DNA of 6,808 bases. It comes from Porticoccaceae bacterium. Its GTDB lineage: Bacteria; Pseudomonadota; Gammaproteobacteria; Pseudomonadales; Porticoccaceae. Below the pieces are notes generated by a model. The model saw only the letters and a list, made by a program, of their open reading frames with translations, was not told where the DNA came from and did not search any database. The stretch lies in contig JAHRWI010000252.1 of assembly GCA_019090225.1 (NCBI GenBank), forward strand, positions 1-6,808, given 5' to 3'. The translations under genes were made by a program, and so were the position numbers. Positions 1 through 6,548 of the stretch are shown piece by piece; the stretch's first letter is position 1, and each line of letters starts with the position of its first letter.

Positions 1-53
1 CTGCAAAATAACGACTAATCTAAGCTAATCGTATAAGCAAAAAAGTCATCTAC

Positions 54-59
54 AAGGGG
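54..59 (+). promoter_or_regulatory. Shine-Dalgarno site for the first ACAD gene
   Basis: AAGGGG lies 8 nt before the GTG codon at 68. It supports that GTG as the start rather than the in-frame ATG at 101, which would remove the first 11 residues, including the FDLSLNED stretch that matches the usual ACAD N-terminus. Seen directly; use of the site is inferred. Confidence 0.6.
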
Positions 60-67
60 TTCGTAAG

Positions 68-1198
68 GTGTTTGATTTATCGCTCAACGAAGATATCAGC
101 ATGATTCAAGATGTCGTGCGCAGGTTTGCCACTGACATGCTTTCCGAAAATTACCGAGATTTCGAGGCCGACAAAGCCATTCCCGAATCTGTGTTGTCCG
201 CTTATGCTGAGATGGGCCTGGCGAGCCTGGAAGTACCTGAAAGTCTCGGTGGTGCAGCCTTAGGCAGCACGGCTAAAGCCGTCATCCTTGAGGAGCTGGG
301 TTTTGGTGATCCAGGCGCGGCTCTGGCGCTCGACGGTATTGGCCCCGCACTCTACGCGGTCGCAGATGTGGGTGGCGATAGCGCCCTCGAAGAATACATC
401 GTTTCCCTACTCGATAAACCTGATGCCCGTGCTTTATTGATTTGGGATGATGGTCCACAGCCCTCCGCATCAAGTCTGCGTTATCTTGATAAAGGTAGTG
501 AACCTGGCTATCAAGGCCTTATCCCCTGGGTGCCTGCGAACCATGCAGACCTGGTTGTAGTCTTAGATCATAACGGTGCCTCGGTGATCACTCAGGGCTT
601 TAGCATTAATCCTGTGAAAGGCAGCGGCCTTCGTGCAGCGGGTGCCGGAGAACTGGTCTTTGGGGATGAAAACAATCCAGTGCCCATCGCAAAACGCTGG
701 GACAACAAAGCCGGCGCGGCGAAAGCTCTGGCACGCTGGCAGCTCTACACTGCTGCACTGATGATTGGCGTCTTTCGCGTCGCAGCAGAGACCTCGCGGG
801 AGTACGCGATGGAGCGTGTAGCTTTCGGCAAACCTATCGCTCACCATCAGGCCATCGCTTTTCTGATAGCCGATATGCGTACCGTTGTCGACGGCGCTCG
901 GTTATTGGTACAGGACGCCGCTAGTCGTGCAGATGCTGATCAGCCCTTTGAATCAGCCGCAGCAGCAGCTTTTGTTGAAGTCGTTGAAGCCTCTATGTTT
1001 ATCACCCCAAACGCTTTGCAGATTTTTGGTGGTCAGGGCTTTATGCAAGATCTACCTCTGGAAAAATATATGCGTGAGGCTCGCACCCTCGGCCTTATGG
1101 CAGGCGGTGTCGATCTGGCCAGAGAAATAGCTGGTCGCGATATCTGTGCTAACGAAGGTCTCGTCGAGTTATCGGCATTGGCCGCACAGGATGCTTAA
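68..1198 (+). CDS. Acyl-CoA dehydrogenase family protein, probably the non-catalytic subunit of a heteromeric ACAD
   Basis: Cytoplasmic flavoprotein-family subunit of 376 residues, the usual ACAD length, starting at GTG. The N-terminal helical domain (about 1-115) has the family pattern around FDLSLNEDI and LEELGFGDPG. The middle domain (about 116-215) is degenerate: where active ACADs carry T-E-P-x-x-G-S-D it reads IWDDGPQPSASS. The C-terminal helical domain keeps the FAD-contacting RVAFGKPI (Arg250, Phe253, Gly254) and QIFGGQGF (318-325), followed by the EKYMREA segment. The catalytic glutamate expected in an I-Y-E-G-T context is replaced: the aligned segment is LMAGGVD, with Ala345 at the Glu position. 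It probably cannot dehydrogenate an acyl-CoA alone. The next gene, 92 bp downstream on the same strand, is another ACAD with the complementary set of motifs, so a heteromer is the likely form. By analogy with steroid side-chain ACAD pairs it may act on a bulky or branched CoA thioester, but the substrate cannot be read from the sequence. Family assignment is firm; the role is inferred. Confidence 0.9.
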   Translation: MFDLSLNEDISMIQDVVRRFATDMLSENYRDFEADKAIPESVLSAYAEMGLASLEVPESLGGAALGSTAKAVILEELGFGDPGAALALDGIGPALYAVADVGGDSALEEYIVSLLDKPDARALLIWDDGPQPSASSLRYLDKGSEPGYQGLIPWVPANHADLVVVLDHNGASVITQGFSINPVKGSGLRAAGAGELVFGDENNPVPIAKRWDNKAGAAKALARWQLYTAALMIGVFRVAAETSREYAMERVAFGKPIAHHQAIAFLIADMRTVVDGARLLVQDAASRADADQPFESAAAAAFVEVVEASMFITPNALQIFGGQGFMQDLPLEKYMREARTLGLMAGGVDLAREIAGRDICANEGLVELSALAAQDA

Positions 1199-1290
1199 GT
1201 CGACGCATTCAGCCGGTCAGCTATAGAAGCCCGCAAAACAAACAAGCTGAGCAAGCCAGCTAAAACAAGTAACAAACTCGAGTTAATACC

Positions 1291-2505
1291 ATGGATTTTT
1301 CAATAGACCCCTCTACCTTAAAGCGTATTCAACGTATGGACGACCTGGGTCGCGAGCATATGCGACCTTTGGGCCTGGAGGCCGACCGCCTGGGTCGGCC
1401 GACGCCGCCAGATCATCCCTATTTCGAAAAATTGGTCGGTATGGGTTTTGGCCGGACTCGCTACCGAGGTCCAGATAAGACCAAGGGTAAAAGCGCCGAT
1501 CCAAGCAAAGCATCGTCCGGAAAAACTGAAAAGAAAATCGGTCGCTCGCGCTCTACCCTGTTGGTCTCTGAGCAAATGTCTTATTGGGATAGAGGTGTGG
1601 CCGTCTCTGCGCCCGGCCCCGGATTGGGTGAAGGCGCGATCATTTCCATGGGCACCGAGGAGCAAAAAGAACGTTATTTAGGCCCTTTTATCGAATTAGA
1701 CAAACCTCGCTGGGGTGCTTTCGCCATGACTGAGCCAGCAGCAGGCTCAGATGTTGCTGGCATCCAGACCCGGGCGGTTAAAGATGGCAACGACTGGGTA
1801 TTGATCGGCAATAAGTCGTTTTCCGGGAATTCCAGTCGCTCGGACTTTATTCTGGTCTGGGCAACTATTGATACTAATCTGGGCCGGGACGGACACCGAG
1901 CCTTTATCGTCGAACACGGCTTCCCCGGCTTGCAGGATTTTCATATCGAGAAAAAAATGGGCCTTAAAGCCTACGAATCCACCTCATTCCGGCTGGAAGA
2001 ATGTCGAGTACCCGGCGAGAACTTATTGGGTGGCGAAAGTTATTATGAAACTCGGCAGGGCTTTAAAGGCGCTATGGCGACCTTTAACGCGACGCGGCCT
2101 TTGATCGCCGCCATGGCGGTCGGGATCGGTCGTTCTGCGTTGGATGAAACCCTGGCCTTCGCCAGAGAAAATCAGATGCTGGAGGATCCCAGGGTAAGGG
2201 ACAAGCTAGAGCGTGTTGCCCGAAAAATGCGTATGGCACGGCTACTCTGCCTCAAAGCCGCCTGGTTGGCCGACAATCAGTTACCTAATATCGTCGAAGC
2301 CTCCATGTCTAAAGCCGTTGCACCCACCGCCGCCTTTGAGGCCGCTAGTCTCGGTATGGAGTTGCTGGGCCTGGCCGGAGCACGAGGCGATCACATCGTT
2401 GAAAAACTGTTTCGTGATGTAAAGGCGATGGATATTGTTGAAGGCACCGCGCAAATACAGCGAATTGCTATGGCGAGAAAGCTCGTTGATCTTCCCAATA
2501 GATGA
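1291..2505 (+). CDS. Acyl-CoA dehydrogenase family protein, probably the catalytic subunit of a heteromeric ACAD
   Basis: FAD-dependent alpha,beta-desaturation of an acyl-CoA thioester is the family reaction; 404 residues, cytoplasmic. The middle domain carries the canonical signature AMTEPAAGSD (145-154), which contacts the flavin ring and substrate, and the C-terminus has IVEGTAQIQR with Glu384 at the position of the catalytic base (Glu376 in medium-chain ACAD). Two usual C-terminal FAD motifs are missing: R-x-x-F-G is replaced by ENQMLEDP (293-300), and G-G-x-G by LLGLAGARG (358-366). These are the motifs that the preceding ACAD retains. A Lys/Ser-rich hydrophilic segment (about 60-88) interrupts the N-terminal helical domain. 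The ATG at 1291 was chosen because it gives the full N-terminal domain, although the Shine-Dalgarno before it is weak (CGAG near 1279-1282). The 92-bp gap after the first ACAD contains no convincing terminator, so co-transcription is likely. Substrate unknown; bulky, steroid-like or branched acyl-CoA is an analogy only. Confidence 0.92.
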   Translation: MDFSIDPSTLKRIQRMDDLGREHMRPLGLEADRLGRPTPPDHPYFEKLVGMGFGRTRYRGPDKTKGKSADPSKASSGKTEKKIGRSRSTLLVSEQMSYWDRGVAVSAPGPGLGEGAIISMGTEEQKERYLGPFIELDKPRWGAFAMTEPAAGSDVAGIQTRAVKDGNDWVLIGNKSFSGNSSRSDFILVWATIDTNLGRDGHRAFIVEHGFPGLQDFHIEKKMGLKAYESTSFRLEECRVPGENLLGGESYYETRQGFKGAMATFNATRPLIAAMAVGIGRSALDETLAFARENQMLEDPRVRDKLERVARKMRMARLLCLKAAWLADNQLPNIVEASMSKAVAPTAAFEAASLGMELLGLAGARGDHIVEKLFRDVKAMDIVEGTAQIQRIAMARKLVDLPNR

Positions 2506-2590
2506 GCCATCCCACAGAATAAGATCACAATAAACAATATTAATCATATAGTTATAGATAATAATTAAAGTAAATAATAGGAGTGTAGCC
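2506..2590 (+). promoter_or_regulatory. AT-rich spacer, possible promoter region for the lipoprotein gene
   Basis: The 85-bp gap is much richer in A and T than the flanking genes and holds overlapping -10-like hexamers (TATAGT at 2547-2552 and TATAGA at 2553-2558). I find no good -35 box at proper spacing and no terminator hairpin, so readthrough from the ACAD genes is equally possible. Low confidence. Confidence 0.25.
2579..2583 (+). promoter_or_regulatory. Shine-Dalgarno site deciding the GTG start of the lipoprotein gene
   Basis: AGGAG lies 7 nt before the GTG at 2591 and 19 nt before the in-frame ATG at 2603. The spacing favours GTG. Either start leaves the lipoprotein signal peptide usable. 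Confidence 0.7.
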
Positions 2591-4300
2591 GTGAATCTGT
2601 CAATGACAAAACCTAGCACTACCCGACCCTGGCCAATCAGGCTTGGTGCCACTGTCGGTGCCTGCCTGCTGTTAAGTATTACCGCCTGTAGTGAAGATAC
2701 ACAGCATCAAGCCAAAGGTTTACTTGAATCAGAAGGCACTAAAGATCCCTATCTGGTGCAATACCTGGTCGGTGGCTCGGACTTTTTAAGTATTCATGGC
2801 TCCACCTTTGACAAGGACGATAATTACTACGCGGGTAGCGTTATGGGTCAAAGTATCCATAAAATTGATACCACCACCGGCGAGTCAACCGTCTTTGTCG
2901 GGCCACCCCAGGGCATGGCCGATGATCTGGAGTTTGGCCCAGACGGCACATTGGTATGGACATCTATCCTCACGGGTAAGGTTCATGCCCGTCGTCCCAA
3001 TGGTGAAATTTTTGTGGTTGCCGATAATTTACCTGGCATTAACTCAATAGCCTTCGGCAAGAATGGTCGCTTGTTTGTCACTCAGGTCCTATGGGGTGAT
3101 GCGCTGTGGGAACTGGATCTCAAAGGCATAAAGGAACCTCGTAAAGTTATCGAGAATATGGGCCATTTAAACGGCTTCGATTTCGATAAAGATGGCTATC
3201 TCTACGGCCCGCTTCTATTTAAAGGCAAGGCTGTCCGAGTCGATGTCGACAGTGGCGAACTCACCACCCTGGCTACCGGCTTCAAAATCCCCGTCGCCGC
3301 GAATCTCGACAGTAACGACAACCTTTATGTCGCCGATACCGCCCTCGGCCGTATGGTTCGCGTCGATATTAAAACAGGTGAGAAAACCCTTGTCGCGACT
3401 GTTGAGCCCGGTATCGATAACCTGGCTATTAATTCAAAGGATGAATTATTTATTACCAACATGAATGACAATGCGGTCTACCAAATCCACACCCGGACCG
3501 GTAACACCCGCAAAGTCGTTAGCAGTGAACTGTCTGTGCCTGGAGGCCTGGATGTATATAGTGATGAGCTAGGCAACGAAACCATATTGCTGGCCGACTT
3601 GTTCACTTACAGCACGGTTGATGGCAATAGTGGCGAGGTTGTCGATATGAAGCGCGCCTTGCGCGATACCTTTGAGCTGCCTATGTCGGTCAACATACAG
3701 GGGGACAATGTCGTCACTACCAGCTGGTTTACCAATGCTGTCGAGATTTATGATCGCAACAGCCATGAAATATTAGCGACTTATCATAATTTCAAACAAC
3801 CAGTCGATGCAGTGATTATTAACGAAGATGAAGTGCTGGTTGCAGAGCCCGGTAGCGGTTCCCTGTTAGTGGTTTCCGGTGACCACGGTGAAGAGCGCAA
3901 AACCCTTCTTGAGAATATGCCCGGTCTTGCAGCACTTCGCCCCGGTTCCGACGACGATACGGTCTATATCAGTGACGTTATTAATGGCCAGCTACTGGAA
4001 GTGGATGTTGACGATGGTGATATCACCGTCATAGCTGAAGGTCTCGATAAACCTGAGGGCTTCGATGTTGCGCCAGATGGCAGTATTGTTCTGGCTGAAG
4101 TGGGCAAGCAGCGCGTTGTCCGAATTAACGTAAAAACCGGTGAACTTAGCGAAATAGCACGCAATCTGGCCATTGGCCTGGCACCTGCGGAAAGCACACC
4201 TGCGGTTTATATCCAGACCGGCGTAGCTGTTTCAGATGCAGGTAATATTTACATTAGCTCTGACTTAAACACGGCACTGTATAAAATTACGCCTCAATAA
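2591..4300 (+). CDS. SMP-30/NHL-like beta-propeller lipoprotein, possibly a double propeller
   Basis: The N-terminus is a lipoprotein signal peptide: basic n-region (Lys7, Arg12, Arg17), a hydrophobic core (about 18-30), and lipobox I-T-A-C with acylated Cys33. Ser34 at +2 is compatible with sorting to the outer membrane. The rest of the 569 residues is built from repeats of about 40 residues with the pattern hydrophobic-D/N-x-D/N-G-x-hydrophobic-Y/F-V-A/T, then a strand ending in V/I-D, then T-G-E. I count about twelve, starting near residues 66, 108, 147, 190, 232, 273, 315, 362, 402, 443, 485 and 540. Single SMP-30/gluconolactonase-type domains are about 300 residues and six-bladed, so two propellers in tandem are plausible. 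NGFDFDKDG (194-202) resembles the N-G-x-x-x-x-x-D-G metal-site segment of SMP-30, but I cannot place a full metal-binding set, so lactonase activity is not established. It could instead be a binding or scaffold protein. A membrane protein gene follows 69 bp downstream. Confidence 0.85.
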   Translation: MNLSMTKPSTTRPWPIRLGATVGACLLLSITACSEDTQHQAKGLLESEGTKDPYLVQYLVGGSDFLSIHGSTFDKDDNYYAGSVMGQSIHKIDTTTGESTVFVGPPQGMADDLEFGPDGTLVWTSILTGKVHARRPNGEIFVVADNLPGINSIAFGKNGRLFVTQVLWGDALWELDLKGIKEPRKVIENMGHLNGFDFDKDGYLYGPLLFKGKAVRVDVDSGELTTLATGFKIPVAANLDSNDNLYVADTALGRMVRVDIKTGEKTLVATVEPGIDNLAINSKDELFITNMNDNAVYQIHTRTGNTRKVVSSELSVPGGLDVYSDELGNETILLADLFTYSTVDGNSGEVVDMKRALRDTFELPMSVNIQGDNVVTTSWFTNAVEIYDRNSHEILATYHNFKQPVDAVIINEDEVLVAEPGSGSLLVVSGDHGEERKTLLENMPGLAALRPGSDDDTVYISDVINGQLLEVDVDDGDITVIAEGLDKPEGFDVAPDGSIVLAEVGKQRVVRINVKTGELSEIARNLAIGLAPAESTPAVYIQTGVAVSDAGNIYISSDLNTALYKITPQ

Positions 4301-4369
4301 ATACCGCCACGTTAGGAGCTCGTGCCGTACACAATATTGGCCTCAAATATTTAAAGGCGGCTTCAAAAC

Positions 4370-4885
4370 ATGACTGTAAATATAGAAACCACTGCACTCG
4401 CTATTGAAACCTACTTCACTAGCGAGGCTGCGGAAATGTATTGCATTCTCGGCGGTAGCCTGGTGTTAGGCCTCTGCTCCTTGACGCTATGGCTTAAATT
4501 TAGCGACCAATTCTCTACGGCACTCGCAATTACCCTGGCGATGGTCGCACTGCTACTGGCTACAGCCGGCACCTCCTTACTGATTAGAGACGGTAAGAAC
4601 GCTCGAACACTGCTCGATACTCTGCATAATGAAGACCTGTTCGCCCAGCAAAGCGTACTAGGTGTCGAGCAAAACCGTATGCAAGCCGTAGTCGATAACT
4701 ACCAAAACTTGCGTTATCTATTTGGGGGCTTCGCTCTGCTAGGCGCCTTATTAATTGCTTTCACCCATCATCATATTAGTCACGCCATAGCTATTGGCTT
4801 ATTGATTTTTGCCCTGGCGGGATTGGTGATTGATCGATATTCGGAAACCCGTGCACGTTTTTATCTCAGTCATTTACTCTTATAA
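4370..4885 (+). CDS. Unrecognised four-helix inner-membrane protein
   Basis: I do not recognise a family. The 171 residues show four hydrophobic segments suitable for membrane helices: about 24-42, 48-72, 115-132 and 137-155. Helices 2 and 3 are separated by a polar segment of about 42 residues (RDGKNARTLLDTLHNEDLFA onward, to about 114) with mixed charge and probable helix. The loop between helices 3 and 4 contains HHHISH (133-138), a histidine cluster that could bind metal or could be incidental. There is no cleavable signal peptide. GGCGG at 4356-4360, 9 nt before the ATG, or AAAGG just before it, can serve as a Shine-Dalgarno. The gene follows the propeller lipoprotein by 69 bp on the same strand with no clear terminator between, suggesting co-transcription and perhaps a shared envelope role. 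Its stop codon lies inside a 15-bp tandem repeat. Being a real gene is supported by the regular helix pattern, the Shine-Dalgarno and the tight placement. Confidence 0.75.
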   Translation: MTVNIETTALAIETYFTSEAAEMYCILGGSLVLGLCSLTLWLKFSDQFSTALAITLAMVALLLATAGTSLLIRDGKNARTLLDTLHNEDLFAQQSVLGVEQNRMQAVVDNYQNLRYLFGGFALLGALLIAFTHHHISHAIAIGLLIFALAGLVIDRYSETRARFYLSHLLL

Positions 4886-4890
4886 AGAGT
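4876..4890 (+). other. Short AU-rich hairpin at the stop codon of the membrane protein gene
   Basis: ACTCTT-ATA-AAGAGT is a perfect 6-bp stem with a 3-nt loop, and the TAA stop (4883-4885) lies across loop and stem. The stem has only two G/C pairs and no T-tract follows directly, so I do not call it an intrinsic terminator. It may influence mRNA decay or readthrough; the role is unknown. Confidence 0.35.
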
Positions 4891-4917
4891 TATCTTATAA
4901 AGAGTTATCTTATGAAG
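4879..4917. repeat. 15-bp tandem repeat, 2.6 copies
   Basis: Unit CTTATAAAGAGTTAT occurs perfectly at 4879-4893 and 4894-4908, followed by a partial third copy CTTATGAAG at 4909-4917 with one mismatch. The first copy includes the last codon and TAA stop of the membrane protein gene, so copy-number change would alter the 3' untranslated region and not the protein. A recent slippage duplication is the simplest origin. Confidence 0.9.
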
Positions 4918-5015
4918 CGCATGGAGCAGAAACTAATTATCGTAAGCATTAATTAAGCGAGGTGTTTGAAGCTCACACTAGAAGGTTAAAACTAAGCACA
5001 TTAAAACCACTAAAG

Positions 5016-5033
5016 TGATCTAACTTATGATCT
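5016..5033. promoter_or_regulatory. Possible promoter/operator elements before the aldehyde dehydrogenase gene
   Basis: The 167-bp gap before the preferred ALDH start holds TGATCT twice on the same strand (5016-5021 and 5028-5033), 12 bp apart, and TATGAT (5026-5031), one base from the -10 consensus, overlapping the second copy. A -35 match is poor (TTAAAA at 5001-5006, spacing 19). A direct repeat at near helical-turn spacing over a -10 box could be a regulator site, but such short repeats also arise by chance. Confidence 0.25.
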
Positions 5034-5039
5034 TAATAT

Positions 5040-5044
5040 GGGGA
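5040..5044 (+). promoter_or_regulatory. Shine-Dalgarno site deciding the ALDH start
   Basis: GGGGA lies 8 nt before the ATG at 5053. The earlier in-frame ATG at 5038 overlaps this element and has only ACTTATGATCTTAAT before it, with no Shine-Dalgarno, so 5053 is the better start. Confidence 0.6.
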
Positions 5045-5052
5045 AAATTATA

Positions 5053-6480
5053 ATGAGAGAGTACAAACAATTTTACATCAATGGCAAATGGGTTGACCCC
5101 ATAGTGGCAAAAGAGCTAGATATTATAAACCCTGCTACTGAAGAGGTCTGCGCTCATATCTCGTTGGGTGCTGAAGAAGATGTCAACAAAGCCGTAGCCG
5201 CAGCAAAAGCAGCCTTTGAAAGCTTCAGCCGCACCTCCCGTAAAGAGCGTGTGGAGCTGCTTGAATCTTGCGTTGCTGTATACAAAAAATACTATATAGA
5301 TATCGCTGAAGCTATCCGTGAGGAAATGGGTGCGCCAAAGGGCTTCGCCCACGGCGCTCAGGCCGGATGTGGACAGGGCCATCTACAGGAAGCTGCTCGT
5401 GTACTTAAAGACTTCAAGTTTGAGGAGGACATGGGTGAGCACCGAGTCTTCAAAGAACCCATCGGTGTCTGCGGCTTAATTACGCCGTGGAACTGGCCGG
5501 TCAATCAAATCGGCTGCAAGGTGGCTCCGGCCCTTGCCGTTGGCTGCACCATGGTACTCAAGCCCAGCGAAGTCGCCCCATTATCTGCCTACCTGTGGAC
5601 CCAGGTGATGGACGAAGCAGGCGTCCCTCCCGGTGTGTTTAATATGGTTAATGGCGAAGGCGCTGTGGTGGGTACCGCCCTCTCCACTCATCCCGACGTT
5701 GATATGATGTCTTTCACTGGCTCCACTCGCGCGGGCTCGCTGGTTGCACAGAACGCCGCGCCGACCGTTAAGCGTGTCACTCAAGAATTAGGCGGAAAAT
5801 CGCCTAATATCATTCTCGATGATGCTGATCTGGATGCGGCAGTCGCTGCCGGGGTAAAGCAAATGTATGTCAATGGCGGACAATCCTGTAATGCACCGTC
5901 TCGGATGTTGATCCCCGCTGCCAAAATGGCCCAGGCAGAAGCAGCAGCAGCCAAAGCCACTGGAAAAGTGCTCGTAGGTGATCCGACTGCTGACGATACC
6001 ACCATGGGGCCAATGGTTTCGGAGCTGCAATTCGACAAGATTCAAGGCCTGATTCAAAAAGGCATAGATGAAGGTGCCAAAGTCGTCGTCGGTGGTACGG
6101 GTCGTCCTGCGGGACTCGACAAGGGTTACTTTATTCGGCCTACAGTTTTTTCTGAGGCGAACAACGATATGACTATCGCGAGAGAAGAAATCTTTGGTCC
6201 GGTACTCACTATGATCCCCTACGAAACCGAAGACGAGGCCATTGGTATTGCCAATGACACACCCTATGGCCTGGCGGCTTATATTCAGAGTGGTGATATT
6301 GACCATGCCCGAGAAGTTGCCTCGAAAATTCGAGCGGGCAACGTTCACATCAATGGTGCCTCTGGTGGTTTCGGTGTGCCTTTTGGTGGCTATAAACAAT
6401 CCGGTAACGGCCGTGAATGGGGCCATCATGGTTTTACCGACTTCCTCGAAATTAAAGCAGTTGAGGGTTACGGCTCTTAG
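5053..6480 (+). CDS. NAD(P)-dependent aldehyde dehydrogenase (CddD-like subfamily)
   Basis: Oxidises an aldehyde to a carboxylate with NAD(P)+; cytoplasmic. With the preferred ATG at 5053 it has 475 residues, typical for the family, beginning MREYKQFYINGKWVDP; the ATG at 5038 would add five residues. All catalytic and cofactor motifs are present (numbering from 5053): TPWNWP (144-149) with oxyanion Asn147, KPSE (170-173) for the cofactor ribose, FTGST (221-225), QELGGKSP with general base Glu245, GGQSCNAPSR with nucleophile Cys279, EEIFGPV with Glu378, and PFGGYKQSGNGRE near the C-terminus. The GQSCNAPSR form around the cysteine, rather than the GQxCxAxxR of betaine-type enzymes, recalls the group containing Rhodococcus CddD, a 6-oxolaurate dehydrogenase of cyclododecanone breakdown; this placement is from memory. 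The substrate could be an omega-oxo acid or another medium-chain aldehyde. Gaps of 167 bp before and 172 bp after suggest it may be its own transcription unit. Family assignment is firm, substrate open. Confidence 0.94.
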   Translation: MREYKQFYINGKWVDPIVAKELDIINPATEEVCAHISLGAEEDVNKAVAAAKAAFESFSRTSRKERVELLESCVAVYKKYYIDIAEAIREEMGAPKGFAHGAQAGCGQGHLQEAARVLKDFKFEEDMGEHRVFKEPIGVCGLITPWNWPVNQIGCKVAPALAVGCTMVLKPSEVAPLSAYLWTQVMDEAGVPPGVFNMVNGEGAVVGTALSTHPDVDMMSFTGSTRAGSLVAQNAAPTVKRVTQELGGKSPNIILDDADLDAAVAAGVKQMYVNGGQSCNAPSRMLIPAAKMAQAEAAAAKATGKVLVGDPTADDTTMGPMVSELQFDKIQGLIQKGIDEGAKVVVGGTGRPAGLDKGYFIRPTVFSEANNDMTIAREEIFGPVLTMIPYETEDEAIGIANDTPYGLAAYIQSGDIDHAREVASKIRAGNVHINGASGGFGVPFGGYKQSGNGREWGHHGFTDFLEIKAVEGYGS

Positions 6481-6513
6481 TTTTAGGCAAGTTAATTTTG
6501 CTGCATAAAACGC

Positions 6514-6548
6514 CCTGGCGTGGCTCCTTTGATGAAGACTACGCCAGG
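6514..6548. terminator. Hairpin after the ALDH stop, possible terminator
   Basis: CCTGGCGTGG (6514-6523) pairs with CTACGCCAGG (6539-6548): nine Watson-Crick pairs and one G-U, around a 15-nt loop. It begins 33 bp after the ALDH stop. On the + strand no T-run follows (ATATTC), which is weak for a rho-independent terminator; on the - strand GCGTTTT follows, but no - strand gene is visible to terminate. It could also stabilise the mRNA end. Confidence 0.4.

Noticed and set aside
1..67. Upstream stretch with CTAATC repeated at 15-20 and 25-30
   Set aside because: Too short to judge. No end of a preceding gene and no convincing promoter could be identified beyond the ribosome site at 54-59.
68..1198. 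First ACAD as a pseudogene because its catalytic Glu and TEP/GSD motif are missing
   Set aside because: The frame is intact over the full family length, has a good ribosome site, and retains exactly the FAD motifs that its neighbour lacks, which fits a specialised subunit better than decay.
1199..1290. TCAGCT/AGCTGA inverted repeat (1217-1222 and 1245-1250) between the two ACAD genes
   Set aside because: Only 6 bp with a 22-nt loop and no T-run, so not supportable as a terminator. The 92-bp gap shows nothing else.
2281..2652. 123-codon open frame on the - strand across the end of the second ACAD gene and the spacer
   Set aside because: It overlaps the conserved C-terminal ACAD segment with Glu384 and the start of the lipoprotein gene, and has no recognisable domain. 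Treated as a chance frame.
4912..4956. 14-codon frame (MKRMEQKLIIVSIN) just after the tandem repeat, with an AGAG element before it
   Set aside because: Too short and generic to support as a gene or leader peptide. The ATG comes from the degenerate third repeat copy.
5788..6429. Long open frame of 213 codons on the - strand opposite the ALDH gene
   Set aside because: The + strand encodes the full, motif-complete ALDH through this region. The - strand translation shows no recognisable domain and its composition looks like an antisense shadow.
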